DNA from: JAJKIV01 sp036741775
GTDB taxonomy: Bacteria > Gemmatimonadota > Gemmatimonadetes > Gemmatimonadales > Gemmatimonadaceae
DNA: 64,000 bases
Direction of reading: 5' to 3'
Assembly (NCBI GenBank): GCA_036741775.1
Contig: DAINRQ010000019.1
Location: 1-64,000 of the forward strand
Part shown: piece after piece, positions 62,326-64,000 of the stretch
How the letters are laid out: each line of letters starts with the position of its first letter
Numbering within the stretch: position 1 is the stretch's first letter
Made by a program: the position numbers and the translations under genes
Notes under the pieces: generated by a model
Databases searched by the model: none
The model's input: the letters and a program-made list of their open reading frames with translations, nothing else
Told to the model about the DNA's origin: nothing

Positions 62326-63429
62326 ATGCGCGAGCAGGTGCTGGTCGCCATGTCCGGCGGCGTCGATTCATCGGTGGCCGCGGCGATGCTCGTCGAGCAG
62401 GGCTACGACGTCGTCGGCGCGACGATGAAGTTGTTCTGCTACGGCGACGACGTGCCCGACCGCCCGTGCTGCTCGCTCGACTCGATCAATGACGCGCGCC
62501 GGGTGTGCGATCGGCTCGGCGTGCCGCACTACGTGCTGAATCTCGAGAGTGCATTCGGTCACGACGTGATCGATAACTTCGTCTCGGAATACGCCGCCGG
62601 ACGAACGCCGATTCCGTGCGTCCGCTGCAACACGTTCACGAAGTTCCGCGATCTCCTGCACAAGGCCGACGCCCTGGATGCCGCGTGGATCGCGACGGGA
62701 CACTACGCGCGCACGCGGAGCGGCGAGCTTCTGCGCGGCCGCGACCTGGGGAAGGACCAGAGCTATTTCCTGTGGGGGATCGACCGCGCTGTCGTCAGGC
62801 GAATGCTGCTGCCGGTCGGCGAAATGACGAAGCCCGAAACGCGCGCCCGGGCCCGGGCTCTCGGGCTCGACGTGGTGGCCGACAAGGTCGAGAGCCAGGA
62901 CATCTGCTTCGTGCCCGATGGCGACCACGCGAAGGTGATCGCGCGCCGCCTCGGCAGCGACACGCCCGCCCTCGCGCACGGCCCGATCGTGCTCGCCGAC
63001 GGGACGGTCGTCGGCGAGCACGATGGCTACGCGCGCTACACGATCGGCCAGCGCCGCGGCGTCCCCGGTGGCTTCCCCGCGCCGATGTACGTGGTGGCGA
63101 TCCGCCCGGCCGACCGCGCCGTGGTGATCGGCCCGCGAGAGGCGCTGTTAGGCAGCGGGGTGATCGCGCGTGAGTTCAACTGGCTCGTGGACCCGCTGCC
63201 GATCGGCTCCCACGTGGAAGTGCAGGTCCGCCACCGCGCGCGCGCGACACCCGCGGAGATCGTTCGCGATGACGATGGCGAGATCGAGCTCGCGCTCGAG
63301 GAACCGGTGTCCGCGATCACGCCGGGTCAGTCGCTGGTGCTGTACGACGGCGAGCGGGTGTTAGGCGGAGGCTTCATCGAGCGCGGCGGCGGAGCGGTGC
63401 GGACTGCGCTGCCGGTGTTAGCTGCATAA
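62326..63429 (+). CDS. mnmA: tRNA 2-thiouridylase
   Basis: A 367-residue PP-loop enzyme that makes 2-thiouridine at wobble U34 of Lys, Glu and Gln tRNAs. PP-loop SGGVDSS (10-16), catalytic Cys101 in PCVRCNTFTKF and Cys192 in SQDICFVPDGD are present, along with the central and C-terminal barrel domains (RYTIGQRRGVPGG). An additional cysteine pair CC (48-49) and CVRC may bind a metal or cluster in this subgroup. Two 7-of-8 octamers encode Leu-Gly at 63148 and 63360. Confidence 0.95.
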   Translation: MREQVLVAMSGGVDSSVAAAMLVEQGYDVVGATMKLFCYGDDVPDRPCCSLDSINDARRVCDRLGVPHYVLNLESAFGHDVIDNFVSEYAAGRTPIPCVRCNTFTKFRDLLHKADALDAAWIATGHYARTRSGELLRGRDLGKDQSYFLWGIDRAVVRRMLLPVGEMTKPETRARARALGLDVVADKVESQDICFVPDGDHAKVIARRLGSDTPALAHGPIVLADGTVVGEHDGYARYTIGQRRGVPGGFPAPMYVVAIRPADRAVVIGPREALLGSGVIAREFNWLVDPLPIGSHVEVQVRHRARATPAEIVRDDDGEIELALEEPVSAITPGQSLVLYDGERVLGGGFIERGGGAVRTALPVLAA

Positions 63430-63433
63430 CGAC

Positions 63434-63461
63434 AGCTAGCAGCTAGCAGCTATCAGCTGAT
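63434..63461. repeat. heptamer units AGCTAGC/AGCTATC
   Basis: Four 7-base steps (AGCTAGC, AGCTAGC, AGCTATC, AGCTGAT) right after the mnmA stop codon. Same family as 4149-4190, and inverted relative to 63868-63902 at the other end of the gap. Confidence 0.8.
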
Positions 63462-63632
63462 ACCAGCTCGGCGCGTTTGGCCCGGCGTGGCGGCCCGGTC
63501 GGAACGACGATGGGACGGATGACGCGGAAACGGCCGGATAACACCTCCGCACGGAGGCCGCGGCGCGCAACGAGCCTGAACTGATGAGGGAGAACCGCCA
63601 CCCGGGACGCCACCGTCCCCAAGACCTGCCCA

Positions 63633-63674
63633 GACTCCCGACTCCCGATTTCCGATTTCCGACAAACGATCCGG
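63633..63674. repeat. heptamer units GACTCCC/GATTTCC
   Basis: Six 7-base steps starting GA: GACTCCC twice, GATTTCC twice, GACAAAC and GATCCGG. Related in style to the GATCCCG array at 36725-36815. Confidence 0.75.
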
Positions 63675-63825
63675 CCGCTTCCGCCCCGTCCGGTCCAATC
63701 GCAGTTCCGACCGGGCGCCCACGCCGGACCGTCGTCGCGCGAGGCGTCCTCGCAGTTCTCCGCGGCCCTTTCCGAGGCCGCCGCTGCCGCGCCCTCTGCG
63801 TCCGCCCGATGGCGCGATGAGATGA

Positions 63826-63862
63826 AAGGATGCGTTAGGACTCTGACCCCTAACGCATCCTT
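63826..63862. terminator. bidirectional hairpin made from an inverted pair of octamer-like motifs
   Basis: A perfect 14-base stem (63826-63839 with 63849-63862) with a 9-base loop. Each arm contains CGTTAGG or its complement CCTAACG, the core of the octamer scattered through the window. It lies between convergent mnmA and dnaJ. Confidence 0.85.
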
Positions 63863-63867
63863 GTATT

Positions 63868-63902
63868 GCTGATAGCTGATAGCTGCTAGCTGATAGCTTC
63901 AG
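63868..63902. repeat. heptamer units GCTGATA
   Basis: Five 7-base steps (GCTGATA twice, GCTGCTA, GCTGATA, GCTTCAG), the reverse complement family of the 63434 and 4149 arrays. The last unit contains the dnaJ stop codon, so the array ends inside the gene. Confidence 0.85.
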
Positions 63903-64000
63903 TACTTCAACCCCCCCGCCTCCGCGAACTCGCGCATCATCCGCTCCTGTTCTTCCGAGAGCTTCTCCGGCACCGTCACCTGCACCTCGATGATCAGGTC
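63899..64000 (-). CDS. dnaJ: DnaJ chaperone, C-terminal end only
   Basis: Only the last 33 residues are in the window: DLIIEVQVTVPEKLSEEQERMMREFAEA followed by GGLKY and a stop at 63899-63901. The pattern D-L-x-V-x-V-x-V-P-x-x-L-x-x-x-Q is the conserved C-terminal end of DnaJ, the Hsp40 co-chaperone of DnaK. The rest lies beyond the right edge. The stop codon overlaps a heptamer array. Confidence 0.75.
   Translation of the reverse strand, partial: DLIIEVQVTVPEKLSEEQERMMREFAEAGGLKY

Larger units (their letters stand above)
4759..63861. repeat. dispersed octamer family GCCTAACG / CGTTAGGC
   Basis: Exact copies were read at 4759, 9820, 12103, 12936, 13847, 16052, 19793, 27246, 29601, 33340, 33666, 36608, 39417, 41371, 43234, 44157, 48970, 50815, 52080, 57619, 58488 and 60520 (first base given). 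Copies with one end mismatch are at 11901, 14397, 19082, 28370, 54492, 63148, 63360 and the two arms of 63826-63862. Both orientations are about equally common. Hand count; a few may be missed. Confidence 0.85.
63430..63898. other. non-coding gap between mnmA and dnaJ
   Basis: About 470 bases with no convincing gene. It holds heptamer arrays at 63434-63461, 63633-63674 and 63868-63902, and the octamer hairpin at 63826-63862. An open frame at 63584-63820 is Arg/Pro-rich with no family resemblance and is not called. Confidence 0.7.

Noticed and set aside
63584..63820. 78-codon open frame in the mnmA-dnaJ gap
   Set aside because: Arg/Pro-rich, runs through heptamer repeats, no family resemblance.
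1..64000. tRNA or rRNA genes, transposases, prophage or integrase
   Set aside because: I read the gaps for cloverleaf arms and for recombinase motifs and found none; the window looks like ordinary chromosome.

Overview
The window is high-GC bacterial DNA (roughly two thirds G+C by eye), almost fully coding, with many 4-base start/stop overlaps. The gene content fits Gemmatimonadota best: a short RpoD-type sigma factor without region 1.1, an NtrY/NtrC-style system, bacillithiol deacetylase BshB1, many TolB/PD40 propeller proteins and MacB-like permease arrays. This placement is an inference from content and was not checked by any search.

Layout. 1-6767 (minus strand): DUF983 fragment, primary-like sigma factor, signal peptidase I, a small unknown, an aldehyde dehydrogenase, a small membrane protein, an NtrC-family regulator and an anchored unknown. 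6777-20127 (mostly minus): ThpR, LarE-like protein, MFS pump with a C-terminal winged helix, ComM/YifB, YeiH-type transporter, metallophosphoesterase, NRAMP-related transporter, acyl-CoA ligase, ABC exporter and its PadR regulator. 20197-25016: methyltransferase, SulP transporter, small membrane protein, quinone oxidoreductase and a degenerate trypsin-like protein. 25074-31991: an envelope cluster with two PD40 lipoproteins, a peptidase-propeller-barrel fusion and an amidohydrolase. 32064-39849: DinB, an NAD(P)-binding protein, lipoprotein/ApaG, a molybdopterin oxidoreductase with its cytochrome b, VanZ-like protein, AIM24-like protein and succinate-semialdehyde dehydrogenase. 39953-45798 (minus): a very large NtrY-like histidine kinase followed by a Ser/Thr kinase with an N-terminal pseudokinase half. 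45824-56214 (plus): creatininase-family protein, a secreted unknown, then a TolC/MacA/MacB-type efflux locus with one ATPase and four permeases. 56227-63429 (plus except one gene): bshB1-kynA-kynB, an ABC-2 exporter, an unknown secreted protein on the minus strand, and a cysteine desulfurase-mnmA pair for tRNA 2-thiolation. 63430-63898 is non-coding and repeat-rich; the last bases hold the C-terminus of DnaJ.

Two DNA-level signals run across the genes. First, the octamer GCCTAACG (either strand) occurs at least 22 times exactly and about 9 more times with one end mismatch, in varied reading frames and codon contexts, in three stop codons, and as an inverted pair forming the mnmA/dnaJ terminator. 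Second, several intergenic gaps hold arrays of 7-base units whose sequence differs from array to array while the 7-base period is kept. These two signals are the strongest candidates for something undescribed.
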